Origin: Verrucomicrobiia bacterium
Lineage (GTDB): Bacteria; Verrucomicrobiota; Verrucomicrobiia; Limisphaerales; Pedosphaeraceae
Length of the DNA: 64,000 bases
Assembly (NCBI GenBank): GCA_036268055.1
Contig: DATAUW010000013.1
Coordinates: 1 to 64,000, forward strand
Direction: 5' to 3'
Numbering within the stretch: position 1 is the stretch's first letter; every line of letters starts with the position of its first letter. Below the pieces are notes generated by a model, which had not been told where the DNA came from, did no database searches, and saw only the letters and a program-made list of their open reading frames with translations. Of the stretch, positions 8,848 through 16,772 are shown one piece after another. The translations under genes were made by a program, and so were the position numbers.

Positions 8848-10401
8848 ATGCGTGTTATATCTTTGTCGTTGGCAGCTCTTTTCGCTTGTGCCACCGCGCC
8901 ATTTGCCACGGCGTCTGGAAAAGCGCAGCATGTGGTCGTGATCGTGTGGGACGGGATGCGCCCGGATTTCATCACGGCGGACGGCACACCTACGCTTTAC
9001 AAACTGGCGCACGAAGGCGTGTGGTTTGACAATCATCATCCGGTTTATATGAGCGCGACGGAGGTGAACGGCACCGCGATCAATACCGGCGCGTATCCCG
9101 CGCACGACGGCATCATCGGCAACAAGGAATTCCGCCCGAATATTGATCCGCTCAAACCGGTTCACACGGAGGAAACCGACACCGTCCGCAAGGGCGACGC
9201 CGCCATGCACGGCCACTATGTTCGCGTGCCGACCATCGAAGAATATTTGCAAAAGAAAGGCCTGCGTACGGTTGTTGCCGGAGCGAAGCCGGTGGCCATT
9301 TTGCCGGACCGCGCGGAGCGGCCCGCAGGCGCGGCGAATGTGGATTTGTTTGCGGGCGAAACGCTGCCGCCGGAAGTGCTCGACACTATCACCGCGCTGC
9401 ACGGCCCGTTCCCCGGCACGAATGACGACAAAATGACGCGCAATGATTGGACCACGGCGGCGTTGATTGATCCGCTGTGGAAAAATGGCGTGCCGGCATT
9501 TTCATTGTTGTGGATGAACCAGCCGGATTTTGCGCAACACCAAAGCGGCCCGGGTTCCGAGCTTGCGCTCGCCGCGATCAAGAACGCCGATGACAATCTC
9601 GCGCGCGTTTTGCAGGCGCTCGAAGCGAAAGGTGTCCGTGACAAGACCGACATCATGCTCGTTTCCGATCACGGTTTTTCAACGGTGTTAAGCATCGTGG
9701 ATTTGGCCGATTCCCTCAAGCACGCCGGGTTCAAAGCATCGCGCCAATTCAAAGGCACCCCCGCCAGCGGCGACATCATGGTCTGTGGCAACGGCGGCTC
9801 GGTGTTTCTTTACATCACCGGCCATGAGAAAAAAATTGTCGGGCAACTGGTGAAGTTTTTGCAGGCGTGGCCCTACTCCGGCGTCATCTTCACGAAGCAA
9901 GCTATGGAAGGCACATTCACCCTGGCGCAAGGGCACATTGATTCTCCTGACGCGCCGGATATTTACATGTCCATGCGCTGGAACGCGGGAAAAAACGATG
10001 TGGGCACGCCGGGAATGTTGATTTGCGATTCCACGCCATACGGCCCCGGTCAAGGCATGCACGGCAGCTTGAGCGTGTATGACATGCACAATACTTTCAT
10101 CGCCAACGGCCCGGATTTTCGCGCGGGCATTGTGGATCATTTGCCAACGGGCAATGTGGATGTCGCGCCAACCGCGCTTTGGATTCTCGGCGTCAAACAG
10201 CCGAAAACCATGGACGGCCGCGTGGTCAGCGAAGCGATGAATATTCCCGACGCGAAAATAAAATCATTCGAGCCCGCTCATCTGGAAGCGACGCGCGAAT
10301 TGGAAAAAGTCGTATGGCACCAATATCTTAATTCCACCGAGGTCAACGGCGTGACTTACTTCGACGAAGGTAACGGTTATCAAACCGAAAAAACGAAGTA
10401 A
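8848..10401 (+). CDS. exported alkaline phosphatase superfamily protein (type I phosphodiesterase-like)
   Basis: 517 residues with a signal peptide (MRVISLSLAALFACATAPFATA). The mature part opens with VVVIVWDGMRPDF, the first metal-binding Asp of the type I phosphodiesterase / nucleotide pyrophosphatase fold. The likely nucleophile Thr lies in the YMSATEVNGTAINTG segment at about residues 69-83, and the metal-binding SDHGFS motif is near 272. A second His lies in the GMHGSL segment at about 407. It is expected to hydrolyse phosphate mono- or diesters in the periplasm; the substrate is unknown. It starts 69 nt after the ABC-F gene and converges with the next gene, which is also a phosphoesterase-superfamily protein. 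Confidence 0.85.
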   Translation: MRVISLSLAALFACATAPFATASGKAQHVVVIVWDGMRPDFITADGTPTLYKLAHEGVWFDNHHPVYMSATEVNGTAINTGAYPAHDGIIGNKEFRPNIDPLKPVHTEETDTVRKGDAAMHGHYVRVPTIEEYLQKKGLRTVVAGAKPVAILPDRAERPAGAANVDLFAGETLPPEVLDTITALHGPFPGTNDDKMTRNDWTTAALIDPLWKNGVPAFSLLWMNQPDFAQHQSGPGSELALAAIKNADDNLARVLQALEAKGVRDKTDIMLVSDHGFSTVLSIVDLADSLKHAGFKASRQFKGTPASGDIMVCGNGGSVFLYITGHEKKIVGQLVKFLQAWPYSGVIFTKQAMEGTFTLAQGHIDSPDAPDIYMSMRWNAGKNDVGTPGMLICDSTPYGPGQGMHGSLSVYDMHNTFIANGPDFRAGIVDHLPTGNVDVAPTALWILGVKQPKTMDGRVVSEAMNIPDAKIKSFEPAHLEATRELEKVVWHQYLNSTEVNGVTYFDEGNGYQTEKTK

Positions 10402-10427
10402 CTCCTTCGTTCTCAATTTCGGTGGAA

Positions 10428-13022
10428 TCAATCGTCATCGTCGGTCTTGTGCGTCATCACAAAACCGGAATGCACCGGCGCCGGCATGGGCTGGCCGTCT
10501 TTCTTCACCGAACGCCAGATGATTTCGCTGAACAGAAAATCATTTATCGCGTCTTCCTTTTTGAAATTTAGTTTTAACTTCTGTCCCCAACTGGCGAGCG
10601 CGTTGGTTTCCGACAAATCCGCATTGGCGGGCACGGCGACAAAAGGTTGCAACCGGGCTTCGCTTTGGAAGGAGTTATACATGGGATTCGCGGCGGCATC
10701 GAATTGCGTCATGGGCTTGAGGCCGAGAATCAATTCAATCGTGCGCAACATGCTCGAAGTGGAATACAGAGTGGAATCCACCGCGCCGTGTTTGGTGAGC
10801 GGACTGATGACGAGCGCCTCGGTGCGATGCGCGTCAACGTGGTCGGGGCCGTTTTGCGCATCGTCTTCGATGACAAAAATCGCGGTGGTCGGCCAAAATT
10901 TGGAACGGCTCACGCCTTCAACTAATTTCCCGAGCGCGGCATCGTTTTCGGCAACGTACGCGGTCGGAGTCAATTTTCCGGCGCTGACTCCGTGCGTGTG
11001 GTCATTGGGCAAGCGCACGATTTGGAGACGCGGCATGTCGCCCTCTTTTTCGTAGCGTTTCATTTCGGATAGAAAACGGCCGGCGCGGTCGGCGTCCTTA
11101 TAATCGAGATCAAAGCTGCGATAGAGCGGATCGTAATGGCCTTGCAACGCCTTGATGTGCGTCGTGGCTGGCTGGCCAGCTACTTTGGCATTTTGAACGA
11201 ACTCGCCGTAACTGCGATAAGTGATTCCCGCTTCGCGCGCGCGGTCCCAGATATATCCACTCGAAGGCCATGAGATAGGAAAGACGCCTTCGCTCGGATA
11301 GGGAAATTTATTGGACTTTTTGTGGCCATAATTCAGCGGCCAGGTTTTCTCCACATAATCGCTGGCGTAGGCGGCCATGGACCATTCGTGGCCGTCGGCG
11401 CTGACTTCGGCATCGGCATAAAAATTATCCAGCAAAACAAATTCGCGCACGAGCTTGTGAAGGTTCGGCGTGACCTGATCGGGAAAGAGGCAAAGCTTGG
11501 GATCGCCGTTGCCTTGAGGAAGATCGCCGAACACCTGATCATAAGTGCGATTCTCCTTGATGATATAAATGCAGTGCGTGATGGGGCTCGGGTCGCCAAC
11601 TTTTGCGGGAACGGGATTGCCGGCGGGTTGGGCAATCGTGGCGGAAAAGTCCGGGCGCAAGGGGCTGCACTTGAGCACTTCCGCTGTCCATGCGGCCAGG
11701 CGCTGGTCCAGTTCCGCGCGCGGAGGAATATCCACGATGCTCAACGTGCCGACAAAAAGGTCCGCGATATATTCCGCTTTGGCTTTCTTTTTTGTGCGAC
11801 CAGGAGTCGGCTGCGGTCCCTCGGGATTCGCGCGCGCAACATTGCCTTTGCCGTTGGTGATCAAAAGATGGCGGCCATCGGGAGTCACGCGCACGCATGT
11901 GGGATACCAGCCGGTGGGAATGAAACCGAGGCTGCGGCTCTCGCCGGATTTTTCGAGATCGAAGACGGCAACCGCATTGATATTGGCATTGGCCACGAAG
12001 AGCAATTTATCATCGGGTGAAAGCGCGATGCTGTTGGGCGTGGAGCCGAGTGGTGATTGTGGATAGAGCGTGGCGCTAAGGGTTTCGACGGCACGGCCGG
12101 ATTGGGTATCGAGAACGGTGACGGTGTTTTCGTTGGCATTGGCGACGAAAAGCTTTTTGCCGTCGTGACTCAGAACCAGGTCGCATGGATGCGAACCGGT
12201 GCTCCATCGTCCGATGACTTCGCCGGATTTAAGGTCCAGTACCGCGACGGAAGCGCCACCCCAAAGGCTCACGTAGAGCCGGTCGCGGCGCGAATCCACC
12301 ACGCAGCCGTAGGGATAAACGCCATTGTTGTCAGCCACGAATTCGGTGGCTTCGGCGCGTTTGTTCGCAGCCGCCGTGTCGAAGTCTTCGTTATTTTTTT
12401 TGGCGACGACTTGCGTCGGGGCAGCGTTGCTGATCAACGCAACATCATGCACCGAATTATCCTGAAGCGTGACTTCCGAGACGCGGTTGTTCCAAAGATT
12501 CGCCGCATAGAGTGTTCGGTCATCGGCATCCAGCGCCAGTCCGACGGGGACGCCGCGCTCCGAGACATCGCGCAGTTTGATGCGTTCGCGCCCGGACAAT
12601 TTGCCATCGGCGAAATCGAAGGCAAAAATCTGCTCACCACTCGAGCCGCTGCAATATAATTTCTTGCCATCGTGCGAAAAGACAACGCCGTAAAACGATT
12701 CGGCCAGGTTCGCGCGCGCGGCCACTTGCTGGGTTTGCAGATCCACGATGATGACTTCGTGCTGGCTGTAACCGCTATGCAGGACGGCGACATATTTGCC
12801 GCCGGGATGCACGGACATGTTGACCGGAAAATCGCCCAACTCGACGTGCTTGCCCGCCGGGCGAATCGTCCATTGGTTAGGGAGAAGCATCGAGCCGTCA
12901 GGCTGCAACCCCGGCCAAAGTGCGGGAGCGTGGGTATCGGCTAAAGCGCAACTTGTGGAAAAGATCGCGCTTAAAATGACGGCTTTAAAAAATGAATGAC
13001 TGGCTTTCAGATTAAATTTCAT
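10428..13022 (-). CDS. bifunctional YncE-like beta-propeller / phosphoesterase, exported
   Basis: 864 residues. The chosen ATG at 13022 begins directly with a signal peptide (MKFNLKASHSFFKAVILSAIFSTSCALA); the longer frame to 13109 adds 29 residues without signal character. Residues about 45-440 are a seven-bladed YVTN/YncE-type propeller with repeats such as LFVANANENTVTVLDTQSG. Residues about 500-830 are an acid-phosphatase-like phosphoesterase: IIKENRTYDQVFGD, then LDNFYADAEVSADGHEWSMAAYASDY, and FVIEDDAQNGPDHVDAHRT near the end. Proteins with this pair of domains are known in many soil bacteria and are annotated only generically. The gene has its own upstream region carrying inverted repeats (13086-13128) and converges with the phosphodiesterase gene at 8848. 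Confidence 0.85.
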   Translation of the reverse strand: MKFNLKASHSFFKAVILSAIFSTSCALADTHAPALWPGLQPDGSMLLPNQWTIRPAGKHVELGDFPVNMSVHPGGKYVAVLHSGYSQHEVIIVDLQTQQVAARANLAESFYGVVFSHDGKKLYCSGSSGEQIFAFDFADGKLSGRERIKLRDVSERGVPVGLALDADDRTLYAANLWNNRVSEVTLQDNSVHDVALISNAAPTQVVAKKNNEDFDTAAANKRAEATEFVADNNGVYPYGCVVDSRRDRLYVSLWGGASVAVLDLKSGEVIGRWSTGSHPCDLVLSHDGKKLFVANANENTVTVLDTQSGRAVETLSATLYPQSPLGSTPNSIALSPDDKLLFVANANINAVAVFDLEKSGESRSLGFIPTGWYPTCVRVTPDGRHLLITNGKGNVARANPEGPQPTPGRTKKKAKAEYIADLFVGTLSIVDIPPRAELDQRLAAWTAEVLKCSPLRPDFSATIAQPAGNPVPAKVGDPSPITHCIYIIKENRTYDQVFGDLPQGNGDPKLCLFPDQVTPNLHKLVREFVLLDNFYADAEVSADGHEWSMAAYASDYVEKTWPLNYGHKKSNKFPYPSEGVFPISWPSSGYIWDRAREAGITYRSYGEFVQNAKVAGQPATTHIKALQGHYDPLYRSFDLDYKDADRAGRFLSEMKRYEKEGDMPRLQIVRLPNDHTHGVSAGKLTPTAYVAENDAALGKLVEGVSRSKFWPTTAIFVIEDDAQNGPDHVDAHRTEALVISPLTKHGAVDSTLYSTSSMLRTIELILGLKPMTQFDAAANPMYNSFQSEARLQPFVAVPANADLSETNALASWGQKLKLNFKKEDAINDFLFSEIIWRSVKKDGQPMPAPVHSGFVMTHKTDDDD

Positions 13023-13085
13023 GCGAGTTGATGTTGCCAAATCATCCTGGAACGGCGTGCAACTTTTTGGAAACGATTCGGTGTC

Positions 13086-13128
13086 ATTGTAACTCGCCGC
13101 TAACCACAAGTCGAGTTACAATAACTCG
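13086..13128. promoter_or_regulatory. triple inverted repeat upstream of YncE/phosphoesterase gene
   Basis: ATTGTAACTCG (13086-13096) has a perfect 11-bp complement CGAGTTACAAT at 13112-13122, and a third half-site ATAACTCG follows at 13121-13128 and pairs with CGAGTTA of the second. Two mutually exclusive hairpins are thus possible. The site lies 64 nt upstream of the ATG at 13022 and just after the stop of the NHL gene (13138). It could be an operator or an attenuator; neither is shown. Confidence 0.45.
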
Positions 13129-13137
13129 CAATCCGGC

Positions 13138-14430
13138 TTAGGGCGTGAGTCGTTGAAAATCAATCCGGCGCACGTAGCCGAGGTCATTTTCCACGATGAG
13201 AAGATTGCCGTTTTTGTCCATCGAGACGGAACGCAACTGGCCAAACTTGATGCCCGGAGTGAAAAACCATTGGCCATCGCCCGCATGGGCATCTCCCGAA
13301 CCGTTGACCAAAATATGTATGATGCCGGTGGCGTCCACATAAAGAAATTGCGCGCCGTTATCGGTGGCCAGAAAATAACCGCCGCAGGGCGGCTGCCAGA
13401 CCCCGCGAACGTCGTTGAGGCCATTGGTCAGCGCGAGCGTGTTGTTGACCACGGGGCTGGTGCTGCCATTGCCGAACAGCAGCGTGCGATTACCGGTGCC
13501 CGCCGCTACCGCCCAGACGGTATTGTCATCCCGATCCGTGGCGATGATATTTGTGCCGCTGACGATGATATTGCCGAGGTCATCGAATTGACTGTTCAAA
13601 TTGAAACTGCCGCCGGTTGGAGTCCATTGCCGCAAATGACTGCTGGAGGCATAATAAACCAGCGTCTCGTTGGAATTCACCCACAAACCGCGGCCGCTGG
13701 TGATGCCTTTGCTGTCGGTGAAGAGCGTCGTCATGATGCCATTGGTGGCGAGGCGGCGGATTTTTCCATTGCCCGTATCAAGCACATACACCGTGCCATC
13801 GCCGCGTACCCACAAACCATTTGGCTGATTCATCGCGACGTTGATGGCGAGCGTGGCGGTGTCCGGGCCATTTCCGGAAATATGCGTGCCGGCGACGGTG
13901 TGGATACGGCCGTCGAGCGTGACCTTCTCGACGGCGTGGGTGTTTTTATCCACGATATAGACATTGCCAGCGTCATCGGCCATGGCGAAGTGCGGACGCG
14001 ACAACGCGGCGTTGGTGGCGAAACCGCCTTCAAAACTTGGCTGCCAATAATTGATGTTGTCCGTACCCGGATCGGCGCCGCTGCCCGCGATGGTGTGCAA
14101 CACGCCATACGACTGCACCAGATTCGTGAAAGCAAACGGTGTATTCGTGGATAGATCCACCGCGCGCAAACGGAAAAAACTGTTCGATGCGAGTGGCGAA
14201 AAAAGACCCGTGGCATTGGCGTTCGTGGTGAAGAAATTTTGCTGGGGCATCCAAGTTGTCTGGCCGCTTAATTGCGATGCGGATTCCACCGTGCAGACGC
14301 CATTGGTAAAAGCATTAGCCCACGAAATCTGGCCGTTGGAATTGAAGGATTGAATTTGAAAGTTGTTTCCCGCCGCCCGGGCCAAACCGGGGCACAACCA
14401 CAAAAACCAAAGCAACTTTCTAATACGCAT
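13138..14430 (-). CDS. secreted NHL-repeat protein
   Basis: 430 residues with a signal peptide (MRIRKLLWFLWLCPGLARAA). Residues about 20-95 carry the module with a Trp...Val-Glu-Ser...Leu...Trp pattern ending in SFFRL, which two other proteins in this window carry at their C-termini. Residues about 105-425 are NHL-type propeller repeats: LHTIAGSG, then AMADDAGNVYIVDKNTHAVEKVTLDG, GTVYVLDTGNGKIRRL and similar blades ending with MDKNGNLLIVENDLGYVRRI. NHL propellers bind proteins, sugars or nucleic acids; there is no catalytic motif. The stop is 115 nt before the start of the YncE/phosphoesterase gene on the same strand. The likely place is the periplasm or cell surface, and the ligand is unknown. 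Confidence 0.8.
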   Translation of the reverse strand: MRIRKLLWFLWLCPGLARAAGNNFQIQSFNSNGQISWANAFTNGVCTVESASQLSGQTTWMPQQNFFTTNANATGLFSPLASNSFFRLRAVDLSTNTPFAFTNLVQSYGVLHTIAGSGADPGTDNINYWQPSFEGGFATNAALSRPHFAMADDAGNVYIVDKNTHAVEKVTLDGRIHTVAGTHISGNGPDTATLAINVAMNQPNGLWVRGDGTVYVLDTGNGKIRRLATNGIMTTLFTDSKGITSGRGLWVNSNETLVYYASSSHLRQWTPTGGSFNLNSQFDDLGNIIVSGTNIIATDRDDNTVWAVAAGTGNRTLLFGNGSTSPVVNNTLALTNGLNDVRGVWQPPCGGYFLATDNGAQFLYVDATGIIHILVNGSGDAHAGDGQWFFTPGIKFGQLRSVSMDKNGNLLIVENDLGYVRRIDFQRLTP

Positions 14431-14536
14431 TATGGAAGAACCAAGGTAGCACTTATCGCACGCGACAGCTATAACAAACTGCGCAGGTAAAATTTGAACG
14501 GGTCTTAAAACGAAGTATCGTTTCTATCCTGGCTAC

Positions 14537-14605
14537 GGGCGCGAAAGTCTCAATAAAACCGTCTATGAACAACGGCTTGATGTCGGATATTTTTTAATAT
14601 ACGAA
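14537..14605 (+). repeat. cassette-like direct repeat, copy 1
   Basis: GGGCGCGAAAGTCTCAAT (14537-14554) is followed by a CTTGATG block and a TTTTAATATACGAA block. The same order recurs at 15373-15430. Copy 1 precedes the orphan membrane protein gene. No integrase target motif is certain here. Confidence 0.6.
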
Positions 14606-14641
14606 CAGACTGTCTTGCATCAATCGTTAGGTGGCATTGAC

Positions 14642-15367
14642 ATGAGCAATTCTCCACAACATTTGAAACATTCTGTCGGAGTACCATTCTGGATTGGTTG
14701 CCTCGTCGGACCAATTTTGTTCATTATCTTTTGCGCGGCGTTGGGAATCTTCCAGAACAGTTTTACATTTTGGTTTTTCGCCGGCATTGGGGTTGTTGTC
14801 TTTGGTCCCGTTGGAGGCATGATTTCTCAAGCCAGTCATGACCTTTTTGTGGCACGCCGCTTGCGGCTGATTCACCTTTGGGATTTTCTCGCCTTCGCGG
14901 CTATTGCCATCGCGTTCGTTGTAGCGGGCGAGGCTTTATTTCACGCCCCCGGCAAGGAATCGGACATTAATATGTTCAAGAATCGCACCTTTGATATTGC
15001 CGGAGCGTTCGTCATGCTGATGGTGCTGGTTTACTCCATATCCAAGAATCCCAAGAATCTCGCGCATTTGTTATCACGGCAGACATGGATGGCAATTCTC
15101 TTGACCATCGCTTTGCTCGGAACTTGCGCCGGGATCTACAGGCTGACTGGATTTGACTTGAGTTGGATTATGGTGATTGGCACTGCACTCTGGGCAGCGA
15201 CGAAGATTCATTTCAAGCGTTACGAGTCTGGCATTTCGTATCGGCCGGTTGTCTTGTTTTTCGGTTTCGTGTTACTTTGGTTCATCGCGTTTCCGTGGTA
15301 TTTGGTTGTTCGCCACAAGATAAAGACGGGCACAGCGACTTTGAAAGATGGAGCTACAAATGGCTGA
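14642..15367 (+). CDS. orphan polytopic membrane protein
   Basis: 241 residues, not recognised as any named family. About seven hydrophobic segments can be seen: residues 14-36, 42-60, 82-104, 118-136, 148-168, 172-190 and 203-228, with short charged loops. The start at 14642 (MSNSPQHLK) has AGGTGG 8 nt upstream (14628-14633), which favours it over an ATG at 14615. The gene sits between two copies of a direct repeat (14537 and 15373) and lacks same-strand partners except the zinc-ribbon gene behind the second copy. It therefore looks like part of a small acquired islet ending at tRNA-Thr. It is probably an inner-membrane protein; no catalytic or transport motif is visible. Confidence 0.6.
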   Translation: MSNSPQHLKHSVGVPFWIGCLVGPILFIIFCAALGIFQNSFTFWFFAGIGVVVFGPVGGMISQASHDLFVARRLRLIHLWDFLAFAAIAIAFVVAGEALFHAPGKESDINMFKNRTFDIAGAFVMLMVLVYSISKNPKNLAHLLSRQTWMAILLTIALLGTCAGIYRLTGFDLSWIMVIGTALWAATKIHFKRYESGISYRPVVLFFGFVLLWFIAFPWYLVVRHKIKTGTATLKDGATNG

Positions 15368-15372
15368 CACCG

Positions 15373-15430
15373 GGGCGCGAAAGTCTCAATGTTTTAACGT
15401 CTTGATGAGAGGTAAATTTTAATATGCGAA
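15373..15430 (+). repeat. cassette-like direct repeat, copy 2
   Basis: Identical to copy 1 for 18 bp (15373-15390), then a CTTGATG block and an AATTTTAATATGCGAA block in the same order. It begins 5 nt after the stop of the membrane protein gene and precedes the zinc-ribbon gene. Confidence 0.6.
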
Positions 15431-15470
15431 TTGGCAGCGGCGTTGGTGGTGAGTTCCTACGCGCGACATT

Positions 15471-15929
15471 ATGGACATTTTTGGAAATACACACCCGAAA
15501 CTGATGCCTCGGCACTTATTCTTTGGTGCCTTGGTCGTTCGCGAAAACACCGCAGTTCGAGCGAACGTAGAAAAACAAAACTATACTGTTTGCCCGCGCC
15601 ATTGGTACATGGATGCGGACTTCAAATGCGAACGGTGCGGCCAAGAATTTACTTGGACTGCCGACGAGCAGAAGACGTGGTTTGAGGACTTCTCTTTCTG
15701 GATTGGTTCTCAGCCTCGTCAATGCAAGAAATGTCGCGCTGAGCTTCGCCGCCTAGTCGAGTTGCGAAAAGAGTATGATTCGACGGTTGCAGCAGCCCGG
15801 GAGCATGGGACGCTTGAACAAAAGAGGCGGATTATGGACATTGTGCTTGAGTTGCAGCAGGCGTTTGGAAATCTGCCTGAAAAGATGACGCAGACGATGG
15901 AATTGTTTCAGAGACAGCTTAAAAAGTAG
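15471..15929 (+). CDS. small protein with probable zinc-ribbon domain
   Basis: Up to 152 residues. The core at about residues 40-95 is a zinc ribbon: DADFKCERCGQEFTWTADEQKTWFED...QPRQCKKCRAELRR, with two C-x2-C pairs about 37 residues apart, as in the family described only as probable zinc-ribbon domain. The C-terminal 50 residues are predicted helical and Lys/Glu/Gln-rich. The true start is uncertain: the first 35 residues have little zinc-ribbon similarity and no clear ribosome site. Its place behind the second direct repeat suggests arrival with the membrane protein gene. The function is unknown; nucleic-acid binding is only a guess from the fold. Confidence 0.55.
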   Translation: MDIFGNTHPKLMPRHLFFGALVVRENTAVRANVEKQNYTVCPRHWYMDADFKCERCGQEFTWTADEQKTWFEDFSFWIGSQPRQCKKCRAELRRLVELRKEYDSTVAAAREHGTLEQKRRIMDIVLELQQAFGNLPEKMTQTMELFQRQLKK

Positions 15930-15979
15930 GCGGTTCAACAATACTGCTCAAGCGAGATACCGACAGGTGCTTTAGAACG

Positions 15980-16186
15980 CTACTTTAAGCGCCTGCGCCT
16001 GCTGTGCTCGTCTCGCAGGTGCCCGTAGGTCTTCATGCACAGTGCTCCGCCGTCTTGGTGGCCTAACCAGCGTGATACCGTCGGAATATTCACTCCTTGC
16101 TCAATACAACTGGCGGCGAAAATGTGGTGCAAATTGCGCTGGACGTTGATATGCCAATCATCGTAAATGCGCTTGCCGCAGAACAT
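15980..16186 (-). pseudogene. tyrosine recombinase (integrase) C-terminal remnant
   Basis: 68 residues match only the last part of a phage/ICE-type integrase: LHHIFAASCIEQGVNIPTVSRWLGHQDGGALCMKTYGHL, which holds the box II His region, the WLGH motif and the nucleophile Tyr (in KTYGHL). The expected Arg after HxxR-type spacing and the whole N-terminal arm-binding and core-binding domains are absent. The sequence breaks off about 30 nt before tRNA-Thr. It is therefore a fossil of an integrated element, not a working enzyme. Confidence 0.8.
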
Positions 16187-16217
16187 TTGGACACGTAAAC
16201 TGGTTGAACGATAGGCT

Positions 16218-16289
16218 GCCAGTTTAGCTCAGTGGTAGAGCAACGGTTTTGTAAACCGTCGGTCGTCGGTTCGACTCCGACAACTGGCT
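16218..16289 (+). tRNA. tRNA-Thr (anticodon TGT)
   Basis: The acceptor GCCAGTT pairs with AACTGGC (16282-16288). The D-arm GCTC...GAGC, anticodon stem ACGGT/ACCGT around loop TTTGTAA, and T-arm GTCGG-TTCGACT-CCGAC are all intact. The anticodon TGT reads ACA/ACR Thr codons. CCA is encoded at 16290-16292. The gene lies next to an integrase fragment, so it is a plausible former attachment site. Confidence 0.95.
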
Positions 16290-16292
16290 CCA

Positions 16293-16772
16293 ATTTTCTC
16301 ATTTTTTCAACTTCTTCGCAGGCAATTTCACCTTGGCCGAGTTGTGAATGCCCGGCGGTGCGGCAGCGCGCTATCTACCATGCCTAGATTTTTGATTGTC
16401 CGTTGCGGGACTTGGGACGACTGCGCGGCAGCGCAGCCCTGCCAGGTTAGTGGGGTGGAGGGTGCGAAGTCACGGTCTCGCGGGTACGCTCGCCCTCCCT
16501 TGGAGTTTTTGATTTTTTTGGGGGTGAAAAAAAGTGTGTCAATCCTTCCATAGGTTACAGAATTGAGGAGGGTTTATGAGACAATGGTGGGATGTTAAGT
16601 CAGTTTGATTGGTTGGATGGTTGGAACGGGGAATCAGGGAATATAAGCGGGCGTGGTGTTTTTTGCGGTGCGGGTGGATGGGGGCGTTGGCGGTGGCGGG
16701 AGGGTTCGATTGGCTTCAAAAATGTCTCATCCATTAATTAACCAAAATAAAATTATCCTAACCCCTATTATT
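16293..16772. other. gene-free stretch with partial dispersed repeat
   Basis: No coding region is supported. Positions 16394-16450 carry a partial copy of the four-hairpin repeat: the TGCGGGACTTGG block and the right-end hairpin CTGCGCGGCAGCGCAG, nearly identical to the right half of the copy at 17627. A shorter related hairpin (GGCGGTGCGGCAGCGCGC) starts at 16354. The rest, 16560-16770, is G-rich on the plus strand and presumably holds the promoter of the next gene. Confidence 0.5.

Noticed and set aside
14537..15430. integron attC sites around the orphan genes
   Set aside because: GTTAGGT at 14625-14631 fits the core site pattern, but the matching inverse core and the foldable palindrome are missing at both repeats, and no integron integrase is present.
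16090..16302. minus-strand frame containing VGVEPTTDGLQNRCSTTELNW across the tRNA
   Set aside because: This peptide is the well-known antisense translation of a tRNA gene and appears in databases as a false protein; here it covers tRNA-Thr.
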